Origin: Caulobacterales bacterium | GTDB lineage: Bacteria; Pseudomonadota; Alphaproteobacteria; Caulobacterales; Caulobacteraceae | Length of the DNA: 64,000 bases | Assembly: GCA_019510435.1 (NCBI GenBank) | Contig: JAEKKJ010000029.1 | Coordinates: 1 to 64,000, forward strand | Direction: 5' to 3' | Translations under genes and position numbers: made by a program | Part shown: positions 1 to 6,681 of the stretch, piece after piece | Layout of the letters: every line of letters starts with the position of its first letter | How positions within the stretch are numbered: position 1 is the stretch's first letter | The notes under the pieces: model-generated | The model's database searches: none | Told to the model about the DNA's origin: nothing | The model's input: the letters and a program-made list of their open reading frames with translations, nothing else

Positions 1-200
1 CGCCGCAGTCGGGCATCCTGGGCATGCACAAGATCCAGGAGCGGCCGATGGTGGTCGGCGGCCAGATCGTGGTGCGCCCGATGATGTACCTGGCCCTCAG
101 CTACGACCACCGGGTGGTGGACGGCCAGGGCGCGGTGACCTTCCTGGTCCACGTCAAGGAAGCCATCGAGGACCCGCAGCGCCTGCTGCTGGACGTCTGA
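1..200 (+). CDS. sucB: Dihydrolipoamide succinyltransferase (2-oxoglutarate dehydrogenase E2), 3' end only
   Basis: The reading frame is open from the left edge and stops at 198-200. The 65 visible residues are the C-terminal end of a 2-oxoacid dehydrogenase acyltransferase catalytic domain. They contain the signature SYDHRVVDGQGAV, whose His and Asp are the acyl-transfer catalytic residues of this family, and end in DPQRLLLDV, typical of the succinyltransferase. The E3 gene lpdA lies 1.7 kb downstream on the same strand, which favours the 2-oxoglutarate complex (odhB/sucB) over the pyruvate complex. The lipoyl and E1/E3-binding domains lie outside the window. Confidence 0.92.
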   Translation, partial: PQSGILGMHKIQERPMVVGGQIVVRPMMYLALSYDHRVVDGQGAVTFLVHVKEAIEDPQRLLLDV

Positions 201-213
201 TCCCGGCCGGGCG

Positions 214-528
214 ATGGTCGGCGCCATGGCGCTGGTGCAGATCGCACGGATCTTCGACCTCGGCGAGGCTCAGGTCGCCGCCGCGGCGCTGCGCGCCTCG
301 GGCATCGCCGCGCACCTGCAGAACGAGCACCTGGCCCAGGCCAATCCGCTGCTTCAGAACGCGGTGGGCGGCTTCGCCATCTGGGCGCCCGAGGAGGATG
401 CGGCGGATGCGCGCGCCTTCCTGCGGGCTCACCGCCGCCCGCCGCCCCAGCCCGCCGAGGACGCCGTCTCGCCACGGCGCGGACGCAGCTGGTTCGCGGC
501 CGTCCTGGGGCTGCTGCTGGGAACCTAA
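214..528 (+). CDS. DUF2007-domain small protein
   Basis: A 104-residue protein beginning 13 bases after the sucB stop, so probably in the same transcript. ATG 226 (MALVQIARIFD) is an alternative start that fits the family better. Residues about 5-72 match the DUF2007 pattern (putative signal-transducing, PII-like fold): an early strand, ALRASGIAAHLQNEH, then the GGFAIWAPEEDAADARAFL segment. The rest is Pro/Arg-rich and ends in a short hydrophobic tail (WFAAVLGLLLG). Its partner and substrate are unknown; conserved linkage to sucB/lpdA is all that can be said. Confidence 0.75.
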   Translation: MVGAMALVQIARIFDLGEAQVAAAALRASGIAAHLQNEHLAQANPLLQNAVGGFAIWAPEEDAADARAFLRAHRRPPPQPAEDAVSPRRGRSWFAAVLGLLLGT

Positions 529-621
529 ACGGTCCCGCTTCGGCGAACATCGTTTCCGGCGGTTCACCAAGCGTTAGCACCGATCCGCGAAGACTTTCCC
601 GTACGCATATTGGGGGATCGG

Positions 622-1014
622 ATGGGCGCCGGGATCGCATCAGGGCAGGCTTTGTCGCCGAGCGTGGCCGCCACGCTGGACGTCCTGGCCGCCGAGATCG
701 AGCTGGCCGGCGCCCGCTGCATCTTCCTCGACCGGGTGATCGGCGAGGTGATGGACCGCCTGACCGACGACGACCGCGAGCGGATGCTGCAGGGCCTGCA
801 CGGGGTCGACCTCCTAGCCCAACACCTGACCAGCCTCTCGGCCTTCACCCGCACCATGAGCCTGGCCGCGCCGGCCGACCTGACCCTGCCGGTGGACGCG
901 GCGATCGCCGAAATCACCCTCGGAGCCCTCGCCGAGCGGATGACCGCGGGGCTGGGCGGCTCCGAGGACGACGAGGCCGACGACGCCGACTCCGGCGACG
1001 TCGACATGTTCTAG
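622..1014 (+). CDS. Hypothetical protein, acidic C-terminus
   Basis: A 130-residue protein, not recognised. ATG 622 is chosen because a GGGGG run lies just upstream; TTG 610 is in frame but less likely. The body looks all-helical, with a central stretch resembling four-helix signalling proteins (MDRLTDDDRERMLQGLHGVDLL in part), and the last 20 residues are almost all Asp/Glu. It sits 10 bases before an atypical receiver-domain gene on the same strand, so the two may be co-expressed and could work together, but no function can be assigned. Confidence 0.6.
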   Translation: MGAGIASGQALSPSVAATLDVLAAEIELAGARCIFLDRVIGEVMDRLTDDDRERMLQGLHGVDLLAQHLTSLSAFTRTMSLAAPADLTLPVDAAIAEITLGALAERMTAGLGGSEDDEADDADSGDVDMF

Positions 1015-1024
1015 GGGCGGCCGC

Positions 1025-1465
1025 ATGCAATTCGACGGTCGCAGCACCAAGGTCCTCGTGGTCGACAACGACCGCACGACTCTGGAGATGGTGCAGATCC
1101 GCCTCGACGTGGCGGGCTTCCAGGCGTTCGGCGCGCGCAGCGCCCAGGCGGCCCTGGAGGTGCTGGGCAATTCGCGGTTCGACGCCATCATCCTCGAGCG
1201 GGACCTGCCCGGCATCGACGGCATGGCCTTCCTGGAGGCCATGAAGCACCTGCAGGATCGCCGGCCGGTCCCGGTGCTGCTGGTGGGACGCGCCCTGGCG
1301 GCGGACGACGTGCGCAAGGCCGTGGGCCTGGGCGTTCGCGACTGCCTGGCCAAGCCGTTCAGCGGCGCGGCGGTGCTGGAGCGCCTGGGCCGCATGCTGC
1401 GCAAGACCGCCGGCGCCCCGGCCGCCGCCGGCGCCCAGCGCGGGGTCGTCTACCTCAGCGCCTGA
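1025..1465 (+). CDS. Stand-alone response-regulator receiver domain protein, atypical
   Basis: A 146-residue receiver (REC) fold without an output domain. The acidic pocket is present in KVLVVDND (D14, D16) and the switch Lys in CLAKPF. The usual phospho-acceptor Asp, four residues before the Pro of LPGIDG, is Glu (E58 in IILERDLPG), and the conserved Thr/Ser of strand 4 is Gly (LLVGRA). It should therefore not be phosphorylated in the standard way. It could act as a constitutive or phosphorylation-independent scaffold. It follows the hypothetical gene by 10 bases. REC identity is firm; the consequence is inference. Confidence 0.85.
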   Translation: MQFDGRSTKVLVVDNDRTTLEMVQIRLDVAGFQAFGARSAQAALEVLGNSRFDAIILERDLPGIDGMAFLEAMKHLQDRRPVPVLLVGRALAADDVRKAVGLGVRDCLAKPFSGAAVLERLGRMLRKTAGAPAAAGAQRGVVYLSA

Positions 1466-1549
1466 CATTTGTTGCACTGCGGAACAGGCCGCCGCGACAG
1501 CCGGTTGGCCCCGGGACGGCACGGGACCGTCGCAACCGGGAGCCCTTCC

Positions 1550-1798
1550 ATGGCCATTCCGAAGATGGCGCTCGGCGTCGCCCTGCTGGCCCTCAGCCTT
1601 GGCGCCTGCAGCTCGATGTCCGACGACAGCGCCTCCGCCGCCTCGACCCGCGGGAGCACCGCCAGCACGACCTCCAGCGCGACGCAGGACAGCACGACCG
1701 GCGCCGCCGGCTCGAGCACCACGTCGAACGGGACGGGCTCGACGACGGGTTCCAGCACCGCCTCACCGGGCAATACGACGAACCCGCCGCCGCGATAG
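1550..1798 (+). CDS. Small Ser/Thr-rich lipoprotein
   Basis: An 82-residue product with a lipoprotein signal peptide: MAIPKMALGVALLALSLGAC, with lipobox LGAC giving Cys20. The mature part is almost entirely Ser, Thr, Gly and Ala, a low-complexity linker ending in Pro-Arg. ATG 1550 is chosen because it creates the signal peptide and has GGGAG upstream. It is probably an outer-membrane-anchored flexible peptide. No domain is recognised, and such sequence is common in small caulobacterial lipoproteins. Confidence 0.6.
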   Translation: MAIPKMALGVALLALSLGACSSMSDDSASAASTRGSTASTTSSATQDSTTGAAGSSTTSNGTGSTTGSSTASPGNTTNPPPR

Positions 1799-1866
1799 GT
1801 CGCGCGAGGTTGACCTGACACTTTCGCAGCCTAGTTTGCGCCCCCACCTGAGGCAGGGCGAATTCC

Positions 1867-3282
1867 ATGGCTGAGACCAACTACGACGTCGTCATCATCG
1901 GGGGCGGTCCCGGCGGCTACAACGCCGCGATCCGGGCCGGCCAGCTGGGCCTGAAGGTCGCCTGCGTCGATAAGGGGATCGACGGCGGCTCGACCCTGGG
2001 CGGCACCTGCCTCAACGTCGGCTGCATGCCGTCCAAGGCCCTGCTGCACGCCTCGGAGATGTTCGCCGCCGCCTCGGGCGAGTTCGCGACCCTCGGCATC
2101 GAGGTGACGCCGAAGCTGAACCTCAGCCAGATGATGAAGCAGAAGGCCGAGTCCGTCGGCGCCCTGACCAAGGGCATCGAATTCCTGTTCAAGAAGAACA
2201 AGGTCGACCGCTTCCAGGGCGCGGGTCGCGTCGCCGGCGCGGGCAAGGTCGAGGTGGTGGCCGCCGACGGCGCCGTCACCGCCCTCGCCGCCAAGGATAT
2301 CGTCATCGCCACCGGCTCGGTCCCGACCGGCCTGCCGGGCGTCGCCGTCGACCAGCAGCGGATCGTGGACTCCACCGGCGCGCTGTCGCTGCCGGAAGTC
2401 CCGGGCCACCTGGTGGTGATCGGGGCCGGGATCATCGGCCTGGAGCTGGGCTCGGTGTGGCGCCGGCTGGGCGCCAAGGTGACCGTCGTTGAGTTCCTGG
2501 ACCGCATCACGCCCGGCATGGACGCCGAGATGGCCAAGACCTTCCAGCGCGCCCTGACCAAGCAGGGGATCGCGTTCAAGCTGGGCATGAAGGTGACCGG
2601 CGCCACGGCGTCCAAGAAGGCGGTCAGCCTGACCTATGAGCCCGTCGCCGGCGGCGCGGCCGAGACGCTGGAGGCGGACTACGTCCTGCTGGCCATCGGC
2701 CGGCGGCCCTGGACCGAGGGCCTGGGCCTGGAGAGCGTCGGGATCACGCCGGACAAGCGTGGCTTCATCGAGACCGACCACTGGAAGACGTCCGCCCCCG
2801 GTGTCTGGGCCATTGGCGACGTGACCCACGGCCCCATGCTGGCGCACAAGGCCGAGGAGGAGGCCGTGGCCTGCATCGAGGCCATCGCCGGCAAGGCGGG
2901 CCACGTGAACTATGGCGTCATCCCCAGCGTGATCTACACCAGCCCCGAAGTGGCCTGGGTGGGCAAGACCGAGGAGGAGCTGAAGGCCGAGGGCCGCGCC
3001 TACAAGGCCGGCAAGTTCCCCTTCACCGCCAACAGCCGCGCCAAGATCAACCACGAGACCGAGGGCTTCGTGAAGGTGCTGGCCGACGCCGCCACCGACG
3101 AGGTGCTGGGCGTGCACATGATCGGCCCCAGCGTCTCGGAGATGGTCGGGGAATATTGCGTGGCCATGGAGTTCCGCGCCGCGAGCGAGGATGTGGCCCG
3201 CACCTGCCACCCGCACCCGACGCGCTCGGAGGCCCTGCGCCAGGCCGCCATGGGAGTCGAAGGGTGGACGATGCAGGCCTGA
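1867..3282 (+). CDS. lpdA: Dihydrolipoamide dehydrogenase (E3)
   Basis: A 471-residue flavoprotein disulfide reductase that reoxidises dihydrolipoamide on 2-oxoacid dehydrogenase complexes, passing electrons to NAD+. Visible features: the FAD-binding GGGPGGYNAA near residue 12; the redox pair C48/C53 in GTCLNVGCMPSKALL; an NAD-binding GAGIIGLELG near residue 185; an FAD-contacting AIGDVTHGPMLAHKA; and the C-terminal HPHPTRSEA with catalytic His (about H450) and Glu. Length is normal. It lies downstream of sucB in the same direction, and its last codons overlap the acetyltransferase gene. Confidence 0.97.
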   Translation: MAETNYDVVIIGGGPGGYNAAIRAGQLGLKVACVDKGIDGGSTLGGTCLNVGCMPSKALLHASEMFAAASGEFATLGIEVTPKLNLSQMMKQKAESVGALTKGIEFLFKKNKVDRFQGAGRVAGAGKVEVVAADGAVTALAAKDIVIATGSVPTGLPGVAVDQQRIVDSTGALSLPEVPGHLVVIGAGIIGLELGSVWRRLGAKVTVVEFLDRITPGMDAEMAKTFQRALTKQGIAFKLGMKVTGATASKKAVSLTYEPVAGGAAETLEADYVLLAIGRRPWTEGLGLESVGITPDKRGFIETDHWKTSAPGVWAIGDVTHGPMLAHKAEEEAVACIEAIAGKAGHVNYGVIPSVIYTSPEVAWVGKTEEELKAEGRAYKAGKFPFTANSRAKINHETEGFVKVLADAATDEVLGVHMIGPSVSEMVGEYCVAMEFRAASEDVARTCHPHPTRSEALRQAAMGVEGWTMQA

Positions 3283-3716
3283 CGCCTGACCGCTCCGCGG
3301 CGCTGGTCCTGCGCCGCGCGCAGCCGGAGGAGCTGGCCGACTGCGCGCACCTCTATGTGCGCGTGCTGACCGACACCTTCACCTGGCTGCCGCCGGAGCG
3401 GCACAGCGCCGACGACTTCCTGGCGGCGGCCCGGGAGGAGGAGGTGTTCGTGGCCCGGCTGCATGGCCGGCTGGTCGGCCTGGCGGCGCTCTACCGGCCG
3501 CAGGGCTTCCTGCACTCGCTCTATGTGACCGAGCGCGGCCGCGGCGTCGGCAAGGCGCTGCTGGACCATGTGGCGGCGGCGCTCGGCGGCCCGCTGTCGC
3601 TCAAGTGCCAGGCCGCCAACCGCCGGGCCCAGGCCTTCTACCTGCGCGAGGGCTTCCGCTGCACCGAGGCCGGCGAGGACGGCGGCGTCGCCTGGCTGCG
3701 GTTCGTGCGCGACTGA
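3264..3716 (+). CDS. GNAT-family N-acetyltransferase
   Basis: A 150-residue GCN5-related acetyltransferase. The start is GTG 3264, which lies inside the last codons of lpdA (19-base overlap) with GGGAG about 9 bases upstream, suggesting translational coupling. The acetyl-CoA pyrophosphate loop is clear in LHSLYVTERGRGVGKALLDH (R-x-x-G-x-G/A pattern), followed by ANRRAQAFYLREGFR, the typical C-terminal helix-strand of GNATs. The substrate is unknown; small amines or protein N-termini are the usual choices for this type. Confidence 0.85.
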   Translation: MDDAGLTPDRSAALVLRRAQPEELADCAHLYVRVLTDTFTWLPPERHSADDFLAAAREEEVFVARLHGRLVGLAALYRPQGFLHSLYVTERGRGVGKALLDHVAAALGGPLSLKCQAANRRAQAFYLREGFRCTEAGEDGGVAWLRFVRD

Positions 3717-3825
3717 GTCCGGCCCCGCCTGTGAGTCCCCGCCAAAAGGTGGCCGAAACTTAATTTGGCCACAGCCGCGCGCGGTGGCAGCTTCTGGCCT
3801 CGCATCGCGCAGTGGGAGGCTCGCC

Positions 3826-4122
3826 ATGCTCGCCATGATCGCCGCCGCCACGGCCCTGGTCTCGAACGCCGGCGCCTTGGACGCCAGTCCTTCGCTCCAG
3901 GCCCACCGCCTGTTCGGGCCGGCCTTCGCCACCTCTGCGGCCTGCAAGGCCACGGGGCGCTATCAGACCGACTGGGAGCCGGCGCTGCTGTACCGCCAGA
4001 GCGAGCGGATGCGCGCCCGGCGGCTCGAGGACATGCCCAAGCCCGACTACGAAAAGACGGTCTTGCGCACGGTTGAGGGCTGCTCGGCGCCGCTTGTGGT
4101 CGGGACCAGCGTCGGACGATGA
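3826..4122 (+). CDS. Hypothetical secreted protein
   Basis: A 98-residue protein with a probable signal peptide (MLAMIAAATALVSNAGALDA). ATG 3826 is preceded by GGGAGG at good spacing. The mature part has two Cys (ACKATGR and EGCSAP) and no recognised domain. It overlaps the next small secreted gene by four bases (ATGA), so the two are probably translated together. Possibly a small periplasmic pair; no function can be inferred. Confidence 0.55.
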   Translation: MLAMIAAATALVSNAGALDASPSLQAHRLFGPAFATSAACKATGRYQTDWEPALLYRQSERMRARRLEDMPKPDYEKTVLRTVEGCSAPLVVGTSVGR

Positions 4123-4343
4123 GCGCCGCGGCCCTGATGCTTTCGGCGCTGGTCGCCGCAGGGCCCGCCAGCCAGCCGGCCTCGGATGGCGAGCGCACGC
4201 CCGTCCGCTGCCGCCCGGCGCCCTACTATGTGACCAACCGCTCCGCCCTGCCGCCCAGGCTCGCCTTGCAGGACTCCGGCCGCGGCGTGCGCTCCTGCTA
4301 CCTCGTCACCGTGAAGAAGAAGCCGACGCGGGTGCTGGTGTAG
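4119..4343 (+). CDS. Hypothetical small secreted protein
   Basis: A 74-residue product starting at the ATGA overlap with the preceding gene. It has an N-terminal hydrophobic segment (MSAAALMLSALVAAG), consistent with a signal peptide, then a basic mature part with two Cys (VRCRPAP, VRSCYLVTV) and a Lys-rich end. It shares the size, export signal and two-Cys layout of its neighbour, so they may be distant paralogues. No family is recognised. Confidence 0.5.
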   Translation: MSAAALMLSALVAAGPASQPASDGERTPVRCRPAPYYVTNRSALPPRLALQDSGRGVRSCYLVTVKKKPTRVLV

Positions 4344-4350
4344 GCGCGGG

Positions 4351-5292
4351 TCAGGCCCGCGGATGCGCCGCTGAATAGGCGCTGAGCAGGGCCGCGGCGT
4401 CGACCTCGGTGTAGCGCTGCGTCGTCGAGAGCGAGGCGTGGCCCAGCAGCTCCTGGATCGACCGCAGGTCCGCCCCGGCCCCCAGCAGGTGCGTCGCGAA
4501 CGAATGGCGCAGGGCGTGCGGCGTCGCGCTGGCGGGCAGGCCGAGGCGGCCGCGCAGGCCCTGGACCGTGGCCTGCACATGGCGCGGGCTCAGGGGTCCC
4601 CCCCGCTTGGCCCGGAACAGCGGCTCGGCGGGCGGAAGGGCGAACGGGACCTGCGCCAGATAGGCCTCCACCGCCGCCGCCACCGCCGGCAGCACCGGGA
4701 CCATCCGCGTCTTGCCGCCCTTGCCGGTGATCCGCAGCAGCTCGGGAAGCGGCGCGTCCGAGCGCCTCAGCGACAGGGCCTCGGAGATCCGCAGGCCGCA
4801 GCCGTAGAGCAGGGTCAGCACCGCCTCGTCGCGGGCGGCCTCCCAGTCCTCGCGGTCGGGGTCGAGGCCGGGCTCGGCCAGGAGGCCGGCCGCCTGGTCC
4901 TCGGTCACCGGCCGGGGTGCGCCGGCCTTGACCTTGGGCCCGCGCACCAGCGCCAGGGCCGGGTTCGGCGCGTCCAGCCGCCGATCGAGAAAGCGGTGGA
5001 AGGTGCGCACCGCCGACAGCGCCTGGCTCATGGAGCGCGGCGACAGCGGCCGCTCGCCGGAGCGCAGGTGGGCCAGCCAGGCCCGCACCTCCCCAGCGCT
5101 CACCCCTGCCAGGGCGGCGACGTCCAGGGCCTCGCCACGATGCTGTTCGAGAAAGGCGATGTAGCGGCCCACGGCGAAGCCATAGGCCTCCAGGGTGCGC
5201 GGCGAGGCGCGGCGCTCGTGGGCCAGGTGCTCCAGCCAGAGCGCCCGGGCCTGCCCGCCTGAAAGCAGGGGGGCGCTCAGAGCAGCGGCCAT
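4351..5292 (-). CDS. xerC: Tyrosine recombinase XerC
   Basis: A 313-residue site-specific tyrosine recombinase that resolves chromosome dimers at dif together with XerD. The N-terminal SAM-like core-binding domain (about 12-105) is followed by the catalytic domain with R168 (GCGLRISEAL), a beta-hairpin Lys in GKGGKTR, H259/R262 (HALRHSFATHLL), H285 (LGHASLSTTQRY) and nucleophile Y294. The catalytic set is complete. Its start overlaps the end of the DUF484 gene by 16 bases; transaldolase-DUF484-xerC looks like one operon. XerC rather than XerD is favoured by the DUF484 linkage. Confidence 0.93.
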   Translation of the reverse strand: MAAALSAPLLSGGQARALWLEHLAHERRASPRTLEAYGFAVGRYIAFLEQHRGEALDVAALAGVSAGEVRAWLAHLRSGERPLSPRSMSQALSAVRTFHRFLDRRLDAPNPALALVRGPKVKAGAPRPVTEDQAAGLLAEPGLDPDREDWEAARDEAVLTLLYGCGLRISEALSLRRSDAPLPELLRITGKGGKTRMVPVLPAVAAAVEAYLAQVPFALPPAEPLFRAKRGGPLSPRHVQATVQGLRGRLGLPASATPHALRHSFATHLLGAGADLRSIQELLGHASLSTTQRYTEVDAAALLSAYSAAHPRA

Positions 5293-5960
5293 CGCTCCGC
5301 CGTCCGCTCCACCACCCGGGCCAGGAAGGCCACCAGCTCGTGGCCCATGTCCGGGGTGAAGCCCTCCGGGTCCAGGGAGCCGAAGGCCAGGAGGCCCTGG
5401 CGCGACGGCTCCCAGATGGCCATGCGCACCATGGCCACCGAGGCGATCTCGCCGGCGTCGCGGCAGAACAGGCCGAGCGCGGTGGGGACCCGCCCCATGC
5501 GCGCCAGCCGGTGCGTGCCGTCGAGGATCAGGTCCACCTGGCCCTCCACCAGCTCTCGCCAGCCCGCCGGCGGCAGGCCCTCGCTCTCCAGGGCGATGAC
5601 CCCGGCGGCCAGGCCGAAGCGGTTGCGGGCGATGTCGTCCACGCGGCGGGCCAGGTCGGAATTGTTGCGGGCGTCCAGCAGATCCACCACCGCGCCGTGG
5701 GTCTGGGCCTGGGCGGTGAAGTTGGCGCGCGCGATCTCCTCCAGCAGCTGGCGCTGCTCGGCCTCGCGCTGGTGGGCGGCGTGCACCCGGGCCATGGGCG
5801 CGAACTCGATCACCTGGCCGGTGGCGACGCTGAGGCCCAGCTCGGCCAGCAGGCCCTCGTCGCTGCGCAGGAAGTCGGGGTTGTCGGCCAGGAAGCGGCG
5901 GACCGCGGACGGCTCCAGGGGCGCGGCGCCAAACTCGAATTCGCCCTGCGAGCCGTCCAT
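5277..5960 (-). CDS. DUF484 family protein
   Basis: A 227-residue DUF484 protein, a GAF-like family regularly encoded beside xerC in proteobacteria. Typical features: the opening AVRRFLADNPDFL, a coiled helix (HAAHQREAEQRQLLEEI), and a GAF-like body ending with LLAFGSLDPEGF and a final helix. The molecular role is not established; linkage with xerC suggests a part in recombinase function or its regulation. It overlaps xerC downstream and lies 12 bases after the transaldolase gene. Confidence 0.88.
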   Translation of the reverse strand: MDGSQGEFEFGAAPLEPSAVRRFLADNPDFLRSDEGLLAELGLSVATGQVIEFAPMARVHAAHQREAEQRQLLEEIARANFTAQAQTHGAVVDLLDARNNSDLARRVDDIARNRFGLAAGVIALESEGLPPAGWRELVEGQVDLILDGTHRLARMGRVPTALGLFCRDAGEIASVAMVRMAIWEPSRQGLLAFGSLDPEGFTPDMGHELVAFLARVVERTAERWPLL

Positions 5961-5972
5961 GGATCCATGCCC

Positions 5973-6626
5973 CTACAAGATCGACTGACCGGTGCCTTTC
6001 CAGTCCGCCATGAACTGTTGGAGCCCGCGTTCGGTTAACGGATGCTTGAAAAGGGCCAGGAAGACGTCCGGCGGGATGGTCGCGCAGTCGGCGCCGGCCA
6101 GGGCCGCCTCCTTGACGTGCTGCGAGCTGCGGATCGAGGCGGCGAGGATTTCGGTGTCGAAGTCGTAGTTGTCGTAGATCGCCCGGATCTCGGCGATCAG
6201 GTCCATGCCCTCGGCGCCGTGGTCGTCGAGGCGGCCGATGAAGGGGCTGATGTAGCTGGCCCCCGCCTTGGCCGCGAGCAGGGCCTGGGAGGCCGAGAAG
6301 CAGAGGGTGACATTGGTCTGGATGCCCTCCGCCGCAAACTCGGCCGTGGCGACCAGACCCTCGCGCGTCAGCGGCACCTTGACCACGACATTGGGGGCCA
6401 GGCCCGCCAGCTTGCGGCCCTCGGCCAGCATGGTGGCGGTGTCCATGGCCGAGACCTCGGCCGAGACCGGGCCTTCGACGATGCCGCAGATCTCGGCGAT
6501 CACCTCCAGCATGTTGCGACCGGATTTGGCGATCAGCGAGGGGTTGGTGGTGACGCCGTCCACGAGGCCGGTGGCGGCGAGATCGGCGAGGACCTTGGTG
6601 TCGGTGGTGTCGAGGAAGAGCTGCAT
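5973..6626 (-). CDS. tal: Transaldolase (TalC/fructose-6-phosphate aldolase-like)
   Basis: A 217-residue single-domain TIM-barrel transaldolase of the short TalC/FSA class. It transfers a dihydroxyacetone unit between sugar phosphates in the non-oxidative pentose phosphate pathway. The opening MQLFLDTTDTKVLADL, GVTTNPSLIAKSG and the Schiff-base Lys K83 in VVVKVPLT are all present, as is IQTNVTLCFSASQA. Short-form members can be either transaldolases or F6P aldolases and sequence alone does not separate them cleanly; transaldolase is the usual call in alphaproteobacteria. First gene of the operon with DUF484 and xerC, divergent from priA. Confidence 0.92.
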   Translation of the reverse strand: MQLFLDTTDTKVLADLAATGLVDGVTTNPSLIAKSGRNMLEVIAEICGIVEGPVSAEVSAMDTATMLAEGRKLAGLAPNVVVKVPLTREGLVATAEFAAEGIQTNVTLCFSASQALLAAKAGASYISPFIGRLDDHGAEGMDLIAEIRAIYDNYDFDTEILAASIRSSQHVKEAALAGADCATIPPDVFLALFKHPLTERGLQQFMADWKGTGQSIL

Positions 6627-6681
6627 CGATCCTATCTCTTGTTCAGGCCGCTTGTAGCTGCGAAGGCCTGCACTTCAAACC

